A stretch of 48,302 nt of DNA from Limnobacter olei. Lineage in GTDB: Bacteria; Pseudomonadota; Gammaproteobacteria; Burkholderiales; Burkholderiaceae_B. Under the pieces are notes generated by a model. The model was not told the DNA's origin. It ran no database searches and saw only the letters and a list, made by a program, of their open reading frames with translations. Below, piece after piece: positions 39,450 to 48,302 of the stretch. Both the position numbers and the translations under genes were made by a program. Where the stretch lies: NCBI RefSeq assembly GCF_029087225.1, contig NZ_JARFJD010000015.1:1-48302 (forward strand), read 5' to 3'. Positions within the stretch are counted from its first letter, which is position 1. Every line of letters starts with the position of its first letter.

Positions 39450-40616
39450 TCAAACTCCAGCAGCGGCCTTCAAAGCCTCCGCCTTGTCTGTGCGTTCCCA
39501 GCTGAATTCTGGTTCTTCGCGGCCAAAGTGTCCATAAGCTGCTGTTTTCGCATAAATTGGGCGCAGCAAATCCAGCATTTGTACAATCCCCTTGGGGCGC
39601 AGGTCGAAGTGGGCGCTCACCAATTCAGTAATTGCACTGTCCTCAATTTTTCCGGTGCCGAAAGTATTCACCATGATCGAAGTAGGGCGTGCCACGCCGA
39701 TGGCGTAGCTCACCTGAACCAAACACTTCTCAGCCAAGCCTGCTGCAACAATGTTCTTGGCCACATAGCGACCTGCATAAGCCGCAGAGCGGTCTACTTT
39801 GGACGGGTCTTTGCCCGAGAATGCACCACCACCGTGAGGAGCTGCGCCGCCATAGGTGTCAACAATAATTTTTCGACCTGTCAAACCACAGTCACCCTGA
39901 GGGCCGCCAATCACAAATCGTCCTGTTGGGTTTACCAAAAAGTTGATATTTCCTTTCACCAGTTCCTTGGGCAGCACCGGCTTGATCACCTCTTCAATCA
40001 CTGCTTCGCGCAGGGTCGCCAGCTCGATATCCGGTGAATGCTGGGTTGAAAGCACTACGGTGTCGATACAGAAAGGCTTTCCGTCAACGTACTTGATTGT
40101 CACTTGTGATTTTGCATCCGGACGCAGCCAAGACAGGCGGCCATCCTTGCGAAGCAGGCTCTGGCGTTGAACCAGTTGGTGTGAAAGGCTGATGGCCAGT
40201 GGCATCAATTCGCGGGTTTCGTTCACTGCGTAACCAAACATCAAACCTTGATCACCAGCGCCTTGGTCCAGGTCATTGTCGTGCGCTTTGTCTACACCTT
40301 GAGCAATGTCTGGACTTTGGCGGTCGTAGCACACCATCACCGCGCAGCTTTTGTAATCGATGCCGAAATCGCCGTTGTCGTAGCCAATTTTTTTCAGTGT
40401 TTCGCGGGCTACGTCGATGTAGTTCACCTGGGCGGTGGTCGTGATCTCGCCAGCCATTACCACCAAACCCGTGTTGGTTAGCGTTTCAGCAGCTACCCGT
40501 GCGGTGGGGTCTTGTTCGAGAATTGCATCTAAAACCGCGTCAGAAATTTGGTCGGCGACCTTGTCTGGGTGGCCTTCCGAGACAGACTCAGAAGTGAAGA
40601 AAAATTCGTTAGACAT
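39450..40616 (-). CDS. metK: S-adenosylmethionine synthase
   Basis: MetK makes SAM from methionine and ATP. The 388-residue protein has the N-terminal [17 protein letters not shown] motif near residues 6-22, [12 protein letters not shown] near 120-131, RPDAKSQVT and [19 protein letters not shown] near 259-277. The ATG at 40616 has GGAG nine bases upstream; a longer frame to 40658 lacks conservation. It is transcribed from behind a SAM-II-like element and reads towards ahcY. Confidence 0.98.
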   Translation of the reverse strand: MSNEFFFTSESVSEGHPDKVADQISDAVLDAILEQDPTARVAAETLTNTGLVVMAGEITTTAQVNYIDVARETLKKIGYDNGDFGIDYKSCAVMVCYDRQSPDIAQGVDKAHDNDLDQGAGDQGLMFGYAVNETRELMPLAISLSHQLVQRQSLLRKDGRLSWLRPDAKSQVTIKYVDGKPFCIDTVVLSTQHSPDIELATLREAVIEEVIKPVLPKELVKGNINFLVNPTGRFVIGGPQGDCGLTGRKIIVDTYGGAAPHGGGAFSGKDPSKVDRSAAYAGRYVAKNIVAAGLAEKCLVQVSYAIGVARPTSIMVNTFGTGKIEDSAITELVSAHFDLRPKGIVQMLDLLRPIYAKTAAYGHFGREEPEFSWERTDKAEALKAAAGV

Positions 40617-40676
40617 TAAAAAAGCTCCAAATAAACAAGGGGTTATTATGGCCGCCATGTTCGTTTGAAGCCCGGC

Positions 40677-40735
40677 GACGCTTTAGCAGATTTGTTTTAG
40701 TTCGCCCCGCAAGTTGTCATTTAACTCAGCGAACT
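40677..40735 (-). promoter_or_regulatory. Candidate SAM-II-type riboswitch upstream of metK
   Basis: P1 is perfect: AGTTCGC (40735-40729) with GCGAACT (40705-40699). The loop carries GAGTTAAAT and TTGC, and the tail ACAAATCTGCTAAA closely resembles the SAM-II tail AUAAAUGUAGCUAAA. TTGC (40712-40709) can pair its GC with the GC of GCTAAA, and loop GAC (40718-40716) with tail GTC (40679-40677), giving the pseudoknot in the expected register. Uridines matching SAM-contacting U11, U21 and U44 are present. The loop is longer than in the crystallised SAM-II RNA. It lies about 60 bases before metK. Confidence 0.65.
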
Positions 40736-40740
40736 TGGGA

Positions 40741-40768
40741 AATATACAACATTTGGGGACGAAGGCAA
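40741..40768 (-). promoter_or_regulatory. Predicted sigma70 promoter of metK
   Basis: TTGCCT (40768-40763) and TATATT (40746-40741) lie 16 bases apart on the minus strand. The start predicted from it, near 40734, falls on the first bases of the candidate riboswitch P1. Confidence 0.55.
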
Positions 40769-40794
40769 AGCACGTACTGGTTACAATCTGCCCC

Positions 40795-41661
40795 ATGATC
40801 AAAAATTTGTTCAAAGCGTTATCGGTTTTTCCTTTGCCTGTCCTGCACACACTTGGTGCATGGTTGGGGTGGGCGGTATATGGTTTGTCGGCCAGTTACC
40901 GTCGCAAAATTGAAATTCACTCCAAAATTGCCTTTCCGCATAACGAATCGGCACGTGTCGCCGCTGTGAAGGGTTCAGTCCAGCATGCCGGAATGGCGCT
41001 ACTGGAGCTTCCTTTTCTTTGGGGCTTGTCTACGCAGCAAGGCGCGGCGCGATGCACTGACATCACCGGCTGGGATGTGGTTGAAAGGGCCCAGGCAAAG
41101 GGGAAAGGCATTATTTTTCTCACACCGCACATGGGAAGTTTTGAATCAACCGCCCAAATATTCTCAACTCGTGCACCCATTACAGTGTTGTATCGACCCA
41201 ATCGCAAGGCGGAACTTCAACACATTATTGAGGACAGCCGTGCGCGCGATAATGTTGCCCTTGCGCCCACTACGTTGGGTGGTGTGAAAATCCTGCTGAA
41301 GGCGCTAAAGCGCGGAGAAGCCGTTGGAATGTTGCCTGACCAAGTTCCAGCTCATGGAGAGGGTGTTTGGGCACCCATGTTTGGTCAGCCTGCGTATACC
41401 ATGACCTTGCCGGGCCGACTCCACCACGCGACCGGCGCATCAATTGTTTTGGCAATTGGTTACAGAAAGCCGGGAGGACAAGGTTTTTGTCTTGAGTTGT
41501 ATCAAGGTCCCGAGTCGCTCAGTGCAGACCCTGTTGAGGCGGCCACTCAAGTGAATGCCGCCATGGAAAAGCTTATTCTGATGCACCCTGAGCAGTATTA
41601 TTGGGGCTATGAACGTTACAAACCTCCCAAAGGCCAACAGGGCCAGCAAGGGCAATCGTGA
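40795..41661 (+). CDS. LpxL-type lipid A acyltransferase
   Basis: The 288-residue inner-membrane enzyme transfers an acyl chain to lipid A. It has an N-terminal hydrophobic segment, the acyltransferase HxxxxD motif in LTPHMGSFES (histidine with glutamate at the fifth position in place of aspartate), ITVLYRPNRKAELQ and VGMLPDQVP. The C-terminus ends in a glutamine- and glycine-rich tail. The ATG at 40795 has no Shine-Dalgarno site, and a TACAAT lies only seven bases upstream, so a leaderless message is possible. The stop overlaps the next gene by four bases. Confidence 0.88.
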   Translation: MIKNLFKALSVFPLPVLHTLGAWLGWAVYGLSASYRRKIEIHSKIAFPHNESARVAAVKGSVQHAGMALLELPFLWGLSTQQGAARCTDITGWDVVERAQAKGKGIIFLTPHMGSFESTAQIFSTRAPITVLYRPNRKAELQHIIEDSRARDNVALAPTTLGGVKILLKALKRGEAVGMLPDQVPAHGEGVWAPMFGQPAYTMTLPGRLHHATGASIVLAIGYRKPGGQGFCLELYQGPESLSADPVEAATQVNAAMEKLILMHPEQYYWGYERYKPPKGQQGQQGQS

Positions 41662-42533
41662 CTCAATTTCTGATCTCAATGTGGTTTGCACTCGCGCGGT
41701 TACCATTTTTTGCTTATCGGCTCATTTCCTCATCAATTTCGACGTTGTTGGCCATGTTGTTGTTCGCCCTGGCGCGTGAGCGCCGAATGGTCGCACTCAC
41801 CAACCTTTCCTTGTGTTTTCCTGATTCGTCCATTCTCCAGCGCATCCGTTGGGCCATGGTTCACATCTACTTTTACCTTCGTACTTTTCTGGACAGGGCT
41901 TGGCTGTGGTCAGGCAATGAAAGGGTAGTGCGTGATCGGGTGCGAATTGAGAACCCGGAAGGCTTGGCTATTCTTGACTCGGCGTCTCCAACTATTTTTC
42001 TGGCTCCACATTTTCTAGGGCTCGATGCAGCTTGGAGTCGACTGTGTCTTGAAATCGACATGGTCACCATGTATTCAAACCAAAAAAATCCCGTGTTGAA
42101 TTCGTTGATATTGCAAGGACGTTCAAAGTTTGGCGACCAACTACTGTTGTCCCGCCAACAGGGCGTGCGTCCATTGCTGGCCGCGATGAAAAAAGGGCGC
42201 CCTTTGTACTATTTGCCCGACATGGATTTCGGTGAGCGCGACTCTGTATTTGTCGACTTTTTTGGGGTCAAAGCTGCCACGGTCACCGCGGTGGCCCGGT
42301 TGTCCAGGCTGCTTCAGGCGCAAGTTGTACCGGTTACCACCAAATACAGCAAGGGTCGATACAGCATTCATATTCATGCACCGTTACCCAACTTTCCCTT
42401 GGACGACGACGCTGAATCAACGCAGCTGATGAATCATCTCATCGAGTCTTGGGTGAAAGACAACATTCCGCAATACTTGTGGTTGCACAAGCGGTTCAAA
42501 ACCCGCCCGGCCGGCGAGTCCAGAATATACTGA
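41658..42533 (+). CDS. Second LpxL/LpxM-type lipid A acyltransferase
   Basis: The 291-residue paralogue of the preceding gene has an N-terminal hydrophobic region, the full HxxxxD motif in APHFLGLDAAW near residues 113-123, TMYSNQKNPVLN and LYYLPDMDFGERD. The start is GTG in a GTGA overlap with the previous stop, so the two are coupled. Two successive acyltransferases probably add the two secondary acyl chains of lipid A, though which chain each adds cannot be read from sequence. Confidence 0.88.
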   Translation: MTQFLISMWFALARLPFFAYRLISSSISTLLAMLLFALARERRMVALTNLSLCFPDSSILQRIRWAMVHIYFYLRTFLDRAWLWSGNERVVRDRVRIENPEGLAILDSASPTIFLAPHFLGLDAAWSRLCLEIDMVTMYSNQKNPVLNSLILQGRSKFGDQLLLSRQQGVRPLLAAMKKGRPLYYLPDMDFGERDSVFVDFFGVKAATVTAVARLSRLLQAQVVPVTTKYSKGRYSIHIHAPLPNFPLDDDAESTQLMNHLIESWVKDNIPQYLWLHKRFKTRPAGESRIY

Positions 42534-42573
42534 CACTTCAGATCAATACACCACGGTCTTTGATAAAGCGACG

Positions 42574-43449
42574 ATGGCAACTTTGAATACACTCAAGTTC
42601 ACCAAAATGCACGGTGCGGGCAACGATTTCGTTGTACTGGACAACTGCGCGGGTCAACTAGACCTCAGCCCCGGGCTGATCAAGCGGCTTGCCGACCGCC
42701 ATTTTGGCGTCGGCGCTGACCAGGTTCTTATCGTCGAGTCTTCCGACCTTGCCGATTTCAAGTACCGAATTTTCAATGCAGATGGTCAGGAAGTTCAGCA
42801 GTGTGGCAATGGCGCGCGCTGTTTTGCGCAATATGTGTTCGACAAAGGGTTGACCCGGAAAAATCAAATTACCGTTGAAACTCTCGCTGGCATCATTCAG
42901 CCCGAGTTGATCAAACACAATTGGGTCAAAGTGAATATGGGGCCTGCGCAGCTTAATCCCGGCAAGGTACCGTTCATTGCGGAGGGCCTTTCCAGTCGTA
43001 AGGTAGGTGGCCTGACACAATACAAACTCCCCGTTGACTCGGGTTCTGATCTGGAAGAGTTGTGGGTTGGAGTCGCTTCTATGGGGAATCCCCACGTCGT
43101 TGTTCTCTTGGATCAACCAGCCTCCGATGATTTGGTTCAGCGCTTGGGCGCCACACTCGAATCGCACCCCCGTTTCCCTGAGCGGGTTAACGTGGGCTTT
43201 CTTCATATCGTAGACCGCAGTCGGGTTCATCTTCGCGTGTATGAGCGTGGGGTGGGCGAAACCCTCGCTTGTGGAACCGGGGCGTGTGCAGCTGCCGTCG
43301 TAGGTATGAAAATGGGACTAATCGCCGAGCGCGTAGACGTTGTCAAAGCCGGTGGAACCCTCACCATTGAGTGGAGTGGCCAGCAGGACAGTGATGTCTT
43401 GATGACAGGTCCAGCACAAACAGTTTTCGAAGGAGAGTTTTACTTATGA
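42574..43449 (+). CDS. dapF: Diaminopimelate epimerase
   Basis: DapF converts LL- to meso-diaminopimelate for lysine and peptidoglycan. The 291-residue protein has FTKMHGAGNDFVVLDN near residues 9-24, the first catalytic cysteine in VQQCGNGARCF near 75-85 and the second in TLACGTGACAAAV near 230-242. It follows the acyltransferase by 40 bases and overlaps the DUF484 gene by ATGA-type sharing. Confidence 0.97.
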   Translation: MATLNTLKFTKMHGAGNDFVVLDNCAGQLDLSPGLIKRLADRHFGVGADQVLIVESSDLADFKYRIFNADGQEVQQCGNGARCFAQYVFDKGLTRKNQITVETLAGIIQPELIKHNWVKVNMGPAQLNPGKVPFIAEGLSSRKVGGLTQYKLPVDSGSDLEELWVGVASMGNPHVVVLLDQPASDDLVQRLGATLESHPRFPERVNVGFLHIVDRSRVHLRVYERGVGETLACGTGACAAAVVGMKMGLIAERVDVVKAGGTLTIEWSGQQDSDVLMTGPAQTVFEGEFYL

Positions 43450-44096
43450 CTGACGAGGCCGTTCAGGTTGCCGATTTTCTGAAAGCACACCCTGATTTCT
43501 TGATCAAGAATCCAGGAATTCTCGCTTTTATTAAACTGCCAGAGCAAAGCACCGGGAACGTGGCATCGCTGCACGAACGTCAAGTTCAAACCATGCGCGA
43601 AAAGGTTAAGTCGCTTGAGCACCGGGTGGTCGAAATGACCCACGCAGCTGTCGAGAATCAAGCGATTATTGACAACCTTCAATCGATTACCCGCACTTTG
43701 CTCACAGTCAAAAACGCGGGTGATTTGCCCACTGTATTGGTCGAGGCAATCAAGAAAAAATTTGTGGTTCCCATAGTTCGTTTACAACTGTGGGGTGAGG
43801 ACAATTCTGAAGTCCACGATTCTGACAAAACGCTCATCGATAGCATGAAGAATCTTTACTGCGGATTTGCCGAGAATGCACCGACACTCTCGGTTTTTGA
43901 AGGTGAAGATGTGGTTCCACGTTCAGTGGTACTGATCCCTTTGCGTGTCGGCGCCAGTCCGGTAACCTTCGGTTGCCTGGGATTTGGTTCCCCCGACAAA
44001 GACCGCTTCTCGCCAACCCTGGAAACTGATTTTCTGAATACTCTGGCTGAAACCGCATGCGCCGCGCTGAGCAGACTCCAGAACACGCAATCCTGA
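43446..44096 (+). CDS. DUF484-family protein
   Basis: The 216-residue protein begins VADFLKAHPDFLIKNPGIL, the DUF484 signature, then has a coiled-coil stretch near residues 42-75 and a GAF-like C-terminal domain. Function is unknown; the family nearly always sits between dapF and xerC. It shares ATGA with dapF and its last 40 bases overlap xerC, so expression is coupled to both. Confidence 0.93.
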   Translation: MTDEAVQVADFLKAHPDFLIKNPGILAFIKLPEQSTGNVASLHERQVQTMREKVKSLEHRVVEMTHAAVENQAIIDNLQSITRTLLTVKNAGDLPTVLVEAIKKKFVVPIVRLQLWGEDNSEVHDSDKTLIDSMKNLYCGFAENAPTLSVFEGEDVVPRSVVLIPLRVGASPVTFGCLGFGSPDKDRFSPTLETDFLNTLAETACAALSRLQNTQS

Positions 44097-44953
44097 TTCA
44101 ACGTTATCTGGATTTTCTGCGGCTGGAGCGGCGTTACAGCGAAAATTCTGTAAAGGCCGCTCAGCGTGACTTGTTGTTGATCATCAATCCACCACAGCAA
44201 GTTACCCCCACAGCACTTAAATCAATTCTTGCTCAGCGCCATGCAAACGGTGCTGCACCTGCCAGCCTGGCACGTGTGGCCTCAAGCTGGCGGGGATTTT
44301 TCAAATATTTACTGAACAACGGCGTTATTGAAATTGATCCCACGTTGGGGCTGAAAACTCCCAAACTACCCAGGGCCCTGCCCAAGGCAGTGGGAGTTGA
44401 CGCCTTGGCTGCGTTGCTTGCTCTGCCGCTTCCGCAGGAATTCCGTTTTGCGCAGGCCCATGTACTGATTGAATTGCTGTATTGCACGGGGCTGCGAATC
44501 AGCGAGGCCTTGATGCTTCAAGCTGAGGCCTTGAATGGATCTGCAGAATTGAGGGTTATCGGTAAGGGGAACAAGGCCCGCATTGTGCCTGTGGTCGACA
44601 CATTGCAGGCTCGTCTCAGGGAATTTGTTGAACCCCGCCAAAGTCACTTGCTTAAACATGGAAGGGGGCAAGAAACCTCCCTGTTCGTGTCTGCCAAAGG
44701 GCAAGCGTTGACTGTCAGGCAAGCACAGCGAGACATCGCAAACCATGCTGCAAATTGCGGTTTGGGGCAACATTTACACCCCCACATGTTGCGTCACTCA
44801 TTTGGAAGTCATTTGCTGCAAGGTACTCAAAATCTGCGGGCCGTTCAGGAATTGTTGGGGCATGCTTCGATCGCGTCTACTCAGGTCTACACGGCCCTGG
44901 ATTTTGACCACCTTTCCACCGTGTACGACAATGCTTTTCCGCGAGCCAAATAA
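44057..44953 (+). CDS. xerC: Site-specific tyrosine recombinase XerC
   Basis: XerC works with XerD at dif to resolve chromosome dimers. The 298-residue protein has an N-terminal SAM-like DNA-binding domain (about residues 12-95) and the catalytic domain with Arg in YCTGLRISEAL, Lys in GKGNKARIVP, HMLRHSFGSH, GHASIAST and the nucleophile Tyr in VYTALDFDHL. The start overlaps DUF484 by 40 bases. No dif site is evident in this window. Confidence 0.95.
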   Translation: MRRAEQTPEHAILIQRYLDFLRLERRYSENSVKAAQRDLLLIINPPQQVTPTALKSILAQRHANGAAPASLARVASSWRGFFKYLLNNGVIEIDPTLGLKTPKLPRALPKAVGVDALAALLALPLPQEFRFAQAHVLIELLYCTGLRISEALMLQAEALNGSAELRVIGKGNKARIVPVVDTLQARLREFVEPRQSHLLKHGRGQETSLFVSAKGQALTVRQAQRDIANHAANCGLGQHLHPHMLRHSFGSHLLQGTQNLRAVQELLGHASIASTQVYTALDFDHLSTVYDNAFPRAK

Positions 44954-44967
44954 AAGTCTTTCAGCTT

Positions 44968-45627
44968 TTATAGCGCAGAAAGCAAACGTGTAGCCGCCAA
45001 ACCCAAAGTCTCATCGCCTTGACGTGTCATTTTTGCGGCAATCAATCGGTTGAGCATCTTTGCCGTGTTGTGTGTTGGGTCATTGGCGCTGAATTTTTCT
45101 CGAGCCTGAATCATCGATTCAATCACGTAATCAGCGTCGTTTCCTGCATTCTCTTTGGCATACAGAATGGCTACGGTGTCAGCGAACAGCTCTTGTTTGT
45201 AAACCATCTCTGGTTTCGGACCAAAACCCCCTGTGTTTTGAATCCCTTTGAACTCATCTTCATCCACCTCGTAGTTGGCGACGAAAGAGCGGCTTTCCCG
45301 AAAGCAGTGTCCCATCTCGTGGGCCACTGATGCAGCGATAATTTGCTGCCAGTGGGCGCGATTGGATTCGTTCAGGAATCGCCCCCACTGCGCCCATGCA
45401 GTCTCATTTGTATTCACAATGACTACGCATTTTCCGTTGGCATAAGCCAAGGCACCCAGTGGTGTGGGTTCGGGACGTTCCGTCACGATCAGGGAGGGTT
45501 TGGTTCGCATTTCCACCTCCAGTTCCATCATGACTTCCCTGGCAATCTGTTCAACTTGGTGTGCAGGCAATTGTGTCTGGTCAATTGAACCAAAACCCAA
45601 ACCCAGAGAGAGAAGAAATGACAACAT
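44968..45627 (-). CDS. Putative zincin metallopeptidase of unknown family
   Basis: I do not recognise a named family. The 219-residue protein starts with a hydrophobic MLSFLLSLGLGFG segment that may be a signal peptide or anchor. It has HEMGH at residues 103-107, the HExxH zinc site, and KQELFADTVAILY near 144-156, whose glutamate-alanine-aspartate suits the third ligand of a gluzincin. Two cysteines (C67, C108) could bond. The ATG at 45627 is preferred to a TTG at 45639. It is convergent with xerC and shares no operon with a known substrate. Confidence 0.65.
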   Translation of the reverse strand: MLSFLLSLGLGFGSIDQTQLPAHQVEQIAREVMMELEVEMRTKPSLIVTERPEPTPLGALAYANGKCVVIVNTNETAWAQWGRFLNESNRAHWQQIIAASVAHEMGHCFRESRSFVANYEVDEDEFKGIQNTGGFGPKPEMVYKQELFADTVAILYAKENAGNDADYVIESMIQAREKFSANDPTHNTAKMLNRLIAAKMTRQGDETLGLAATRLLSAL

Positions 45628-45699
45628 TGCTGAATCCAAGCGTTAAACCTGAATTCAGTTTCTGTCTTTCCATTGAGTCTCCTTTTGATGAAAAAAGCC

Positions 45700-46770
45700 T
45701 TATAAATCAGTCTTTTCGTTCAAAGTAGGAGTCTGCAAACCGCGCCATGTAAGAACTTCCTTTACAAGTTCTCTACCCTGAAGAAGTTGTGCTTGCCACG
45801 TGATCGCATGGATTTGTAATTCCGGCAAATGCGGCAAAAGATTAATCCAAGCTTTGCCAAAATCTACCGTTGTATCAATACAGTTCCAGGCCAACCAGCA
45901 GTTCCAAAGCGCCAATCTACAATCTGCACCAAGCCCGCTTGCATACACATCGTAAAAGCAGGCAAGTTTTTCGGTGTGTGCATTGTCTTCGGTCGGGTAA
46001 ATTTGCCAAATGAATGGTTTTCCCGCCAGTTGAGCCCTCACAAACGAGTCTTCTCCCCTCACAAACAACACATCATATTGCGCCAACAATTCATCAAATT
46101 CACTTTGTGCGACGAAGGGGATCTGGTGGGCACAATCCTCCAGTTCAGGTGCTAAAACATTCCCTGCCAGTCCAATTTTTATTGCGTATTCCGGGGTGTT
46201 AATTGAATTACAGAGATCAATCAGCTTTCGAATAGGTGCGTTTGGATAGGCGAAAACGAAAACATTCAGACCGGTATTGTTTGTTGATTGCTGTTTTCCA
46301 GCCAGGCGAGTAGGGAAGTCGCAATGAATCAGTCCCCCGGTTTTGTCGGTAAAGCCGGGATAAAAAAAGGTGGTAACGTGCCCAGTGATTGGGTCTGTTG
46401 ATGTGTTCAGGTGAAAGCTTTCAATCCATTTTTCACACGAAAGATAGTCAATCAGCAACCAAGGGGTGCGGGGAAAACGGCTTTTAAGCGCTAGATCAAA
46501 GCGGCATGCAGTTTGCCCACTTGAAGTTCCGAATGGCTCTAGAATCAGATCTGGCGTTTGTCGATACTCGGTTTCGATGTTCGTCTTGACCGCATCGATT
46601 AGCCTGAGGTTATCGTTGACCGAGTGCGGATACAGCGCCTGAAAAGTGGCTGGCTCATCGTGAAACAAATCCACGCAATGGCCCTTCGCAGCCAGTGCTT
46701 TCGCCAAGCGAAGGGAAAAGCCAGCATCGCCGAAATTATCGATTACCTTGCAAACAATACCAATGTGCAT
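45700..46770 (-). CDS. earP: EF-P arginine 32 rhamnosyltransferase
   Basis: EarP transfers rhamnose from dTDP-beta-rhamnose to Arg32 of EF-P. The 356-residue GT-B protein begins IGIVCKVIDNFGDAGFSLRLAKAL with the catalytic aspartates near residues 11 and 15, and has the C-terminal RGEDSFVRAQLAGKPFIWQ and PTEDNAHTEK nucleotide-sugar region near 252-282. GAGG lies five bases before the ATG. It follows efp on the same strand, and that EF-P has Arg32. Confidence 0.95.
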   Translation of the reverse strand: MHIGIVCKVIDNFGDAGFSLRLAKALAAKGHCVDLFHDEPATFQALYPHSVNDNLRLIDAVKTNIETEYRQTPDLILEPFGTSSGQTACRFDLALKSRFPRTPWLLIDYLSCEKWIESFHLNTSTDPITGHVTTFFYPGFTDKTGGLIHCDFPTRLAGKQQSTNNTGLNVFVFAYPNAPIRKLIDLCNSINTPEYAIKIGLAGNVLAPELEDCAHQIPFVAQSEFDELLAQYDVLFVRGEDSFVRAQLAGKPFIWQIYPTEDNAHTEKLACFYDVYASGLGADCRLALWNCWLAWNCIDTTVDFGKAWINLLPHLPELQIHAITWQAQLLQGRELVKEVLTWRGLQTPTLNEKTDL

Positions 46771-46789
46771 AGAGCCTCAAACCTGAAAA

Positions 46790-46813
46790 TACAAAGGGCC
46801 CCAAGTGGGGCCC
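46790..46813 (-). terminator. Terminator-like hairpin between efp and earP
   Basis: GGGCCCC (46796-46802) and GGGGCCC (46807-46813) form a GC-only stem around AAGT. Read on the minus strand, TTTGTATTTT follows. It may lower earP expression relative to efp. Confidence 0.65.
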
Positions 46814-46839
46814 CATGTTTTTCATCTCAAATGGAATAA

Positions 46840-47400
46840 TCACTTCACGCGTGCGCGGTATTCTGCAGTGCGCGTGTCAATCTCAATCTTGTCGCCAATT
46901 TCAACGAATGCGGGTACCTGAATTTCAAAGCTGGTGGGCTTAATGCGGGCTGCTTTCATGATCTTGCCCGATGTGTCCCCACGTACGGCTGGTTCTGTGT
47001 ACTCGACTTCACGCACCAAGCTGGTTGGCAATTCCACAGAAAGTGCCTTGCCGTCGTAGAACACCACTTCGCATTCCATGCCGTCGTCCAGATAGTTCAA
47101 AGCGTCGCCCATGTTTTCGGCTTCTACCTCGTACTGGTTGTAATCCGCATCCATAAACACATACATTGGGTCCGCAAAGTAGGAATAAGTCACTTCCTTG
47201 CGTTCCAGCACCAATAGTTCGAACTTCTCGTCCGCTTTGTAAACGCTTTCCATGCCTGCACCGGTCAGCAGGTTTTTCATTTTCATTTTTACAACGGCGG
47301 CGTTGCGGCCTGATTTGTTGTATTCGGTTTTCAAAACCACCATGGGGTCTTTGCCAACCATAACCACGTTGCCTAGGCGAACTTCTTGTGCTGTTTTCAT
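46840..47400 (-). CDS. efp: Translation elongation factor P
   Basis: EF-P relieves ribosome stalling on polyproline. The 186-residue protein has the domain I loop KSGRNAAVV with Arg at position 32, the residue modified by EarP, in place of the lysine modified by EpmA. Domains II (about 65-128) and III (130-186) are complete, ending in [12 protein letters not shown]. No Shine-Dalgarno site is obvious. A promoter lies at 47434-47461. It is followed by earP. Confidence 0.97.
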   Translation of the reverse strand: MKTAQEVRLGNVVMVGKDPMVVLKTEYNKSGRNAAVVKMKMKNLLTGAGMESVYKADEKFELLVLERKEVTYSYFADPMYVFMDADYNQYEVEAENMGDALNYLDDGMECEVVFYDGKALSVELPTSLVREVEYTEPAVRGDTSGKIMKAARIKPTSFEIQVPAFVEIGDKIEIDTRTAEYRARVK

Positions 47401-47433
47401 GAGTTTGATGAGGATTTAAAATTTAAGCCCCGT

Positions 47434-47461
47434 ATTGTACTCGAAGTGTTTGTTGGCACAA
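47434..47461 (-). promoter_or_regulatory. Predicted sigma70 promoter of efp
   Basis: On the minus strand TTGTGC (47461-47456) and TACAAT (47439-47434) are spaced by 16 bases, about 35 bases before the efp start. Confidence 0.55.
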
Positions 47462-47524
47462 CACATCTTCGCGTGTGAATTTAGGGCATTTTTGAGGGGT
47501 TGAAGGGAAATAAAGCCTTTTAAT

Positions 47525-48256
47525 TCAGACTGTTTTCGATGTGTTCCTGTTTAACACCGGGCTTGGGTCTACTTCTATATAGGAGCCAGCGGCCAAGTCT
47601 GTCGGCAATTCGTAGGGGCCGACCACTCGTCGGTGCAGTGCCTCTACATGATTTCCAACTGCGGCTACCATTCGTTTGACCTGATGATACTTGCCTGTAG
47701 TAATACCCAACTCCAGTCTCCCATCTTCTAACAGGGTGGCTCTGCTGGCGTAAATAATTTCTGGCTCGTCATCCAGATCAACACCCTCAAGCAATCGTTG
47801 CAACTGCAACTCTGTGAATGGGCGCGCGCCGGTCACCTCATAGATTTTCTCCACCTCCTGTTTGGTGCCCACCTTCCCACTTATCAGCCGATGAATAAAC
47901 TGACCGTCATCTGAAAACAGCAAAAGCCCGGTTGTGTCTACATCCAGTCTCCCGGCTGCCTGTAGCCCGCGCTTTATATAGTGCTTTGGCAATAGATCAA
48001 ATACCGATGGATTGTGACTGGGCAGGTGAGAAGTCTCATAGCCCGAAGGTTTGTGCATCAGCACATACTTGTGCTGGGTGATTTCGAAGCTTTTTCCGTC
48101 AATTAACAGGGTATCTCCCAAAGAAATTTCATCGATTTCAGGGTCGATCTGAATTCCGTCGCGAAAAATCTCGGAATTCCAGAAAATATTTTCACATTCA
48201 CGACGGCTGCCAAGTCCTTGTGATTGCAGTATTTTTACGCTCGGTCTAACTTTCAT
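47525..48256 (-). CDS. rsuA: RsuA-type 16S rRNA pseudouridine synthase
   Basis: The 243-residue protein has an N-terminal S4-like region (about residues 5-55) and the RsuA/RluB/E/F catalytic domain with the aspartate in AAGRLDVDTTGLLLFSDDG near 99-117, and VEKIYEVT and GKYHQVKRMVAAVGN motifs. It probably modifies U516 of 16S rRNA, though RluB or RluE activity cannot be ruled out by sequence alone. No strong Shine-Dalgarno site is visible before the ATG, and the gene is upstream of efp on the same strand. Confidence 0.88.
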   Translation of the reverse strand: MKVRPSVKILQSQGLGSRRECENIFWNSEIFRDGIQIDPEIDEISLGDTLLIDGKSFEITQHKYVLMHKPSGYETSHLPSHNPSVFDLLPKHYIKRGLQAAGRLDVDTTGLLLFSDDGQFIHRLISGKVGTKQEVEKIYEVTGARPFTELQLQRLLEGVDLDDEPEIIYASRATLLEDGRLELGITTGKYHQVKRMVAAVGNHVEALHRRVVGPYELPTDLAAGSYIEVDPSPVLNRNTSKTV

Positions 48257-48302
48257 ATGAAGATTCTTTGAATTTATTTGCCAAAAGTGTTTGACAGGTG
48301 GA

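Overview
The window reads as a bacterial chromosome of the betaproteobacterial order Burkholderiales. Gene order supports this: rplM-rpsI-argC-DUF6776-bactofilin-erpA, lnt-ribBA-ribH-nusB-thiL-pgpA-pncC-recA-recX, metK-ahcY-tlyA-metF, and two LpxL-type acyltransferases followed by dapF-DUF484-xerC. An EF-P with Arg32 paired with EarP and an S-adenosylhomocysteine (SAH) riboswitch on ahcY agree. A Limnobacter-like or other deep Burkholderiales genome is my guess; it is not proven here. I see no rRNA, tRNA, CRISPR array, complete insertion sequence or prophage. This is a housekeeping region, and the novelty lies in RNA leaders, one candidate small RNA and a few unassigned proteins.

Layout. 1-324: no recognised gene, with three imperfect repeats of about 43 bp carrying a GATCGG/CCGATC palindrome. 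325-5100: minus-strand block with an AEC transporter, then erpA, bactofilin, DUF6776, argC, rpsI and rplM. The 4814-5347 gap holds a structured rplM leader, a terminator and a candidate minus-strand small RNA whose loop reads CUCCUCC. 5348-6444: an OsmC-family gene and convergent coq7. 6606-16435: plus-strand run from miaB through corC-lnt, riboflavin and thiamine genes, pgpA, pncC and SOS-controlled recA-recX. 16704-18811: sucCD with a strong terminator, followed by an orphan type IV pilin gene. 19464-26625: moaC, a BepA-like M48 protease, fbp, pepN, a His-rich UreE-like protein and yajQ. 26677-33593: murB, a secreted Ig-like protein of unknown function, the arginine cluster argD-argF-argG and an NDUFA9-like reductase. 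33613-36172: a lytic transglycosylase divergent from 5-formyl-THF cyclo-ligase. 36169-40768: methyl-cycle genes metK, ahcY, tlyA and metF. 40795-44953: two lipid A acyltransferases, dapF, DUF484 and xerC. 44968-48256: an unassigned zincin, earP, efp and an RsuA-type pseudouridine synthase.

How the parts work together. The methyl-cycle block is the best systems story. metK makes SAM and sits behind an RNA element resembling the SAM-II riboswitch core. ahcY, which removes SAH, heads an apparent operon with the rRNA methyltransferase tlyA and metF behind a clear SAH riboswitch. Two neighbouring transcription units would thus sense substrate and product of methylation separately. In each riboswitch leader, and in the rplM leader, a predicted promoter places the transcript start at or next to the closing stem, which supports the RNA calls independently. 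EF-P and its rhamnosyltransferase EarP are adjacent, and the arginine genes form an argD-argF-argG run with argC elsewhere.

Limits: family assignments come from reading motifs, without database searches; promoter and RNA-structure calls were made by eye.
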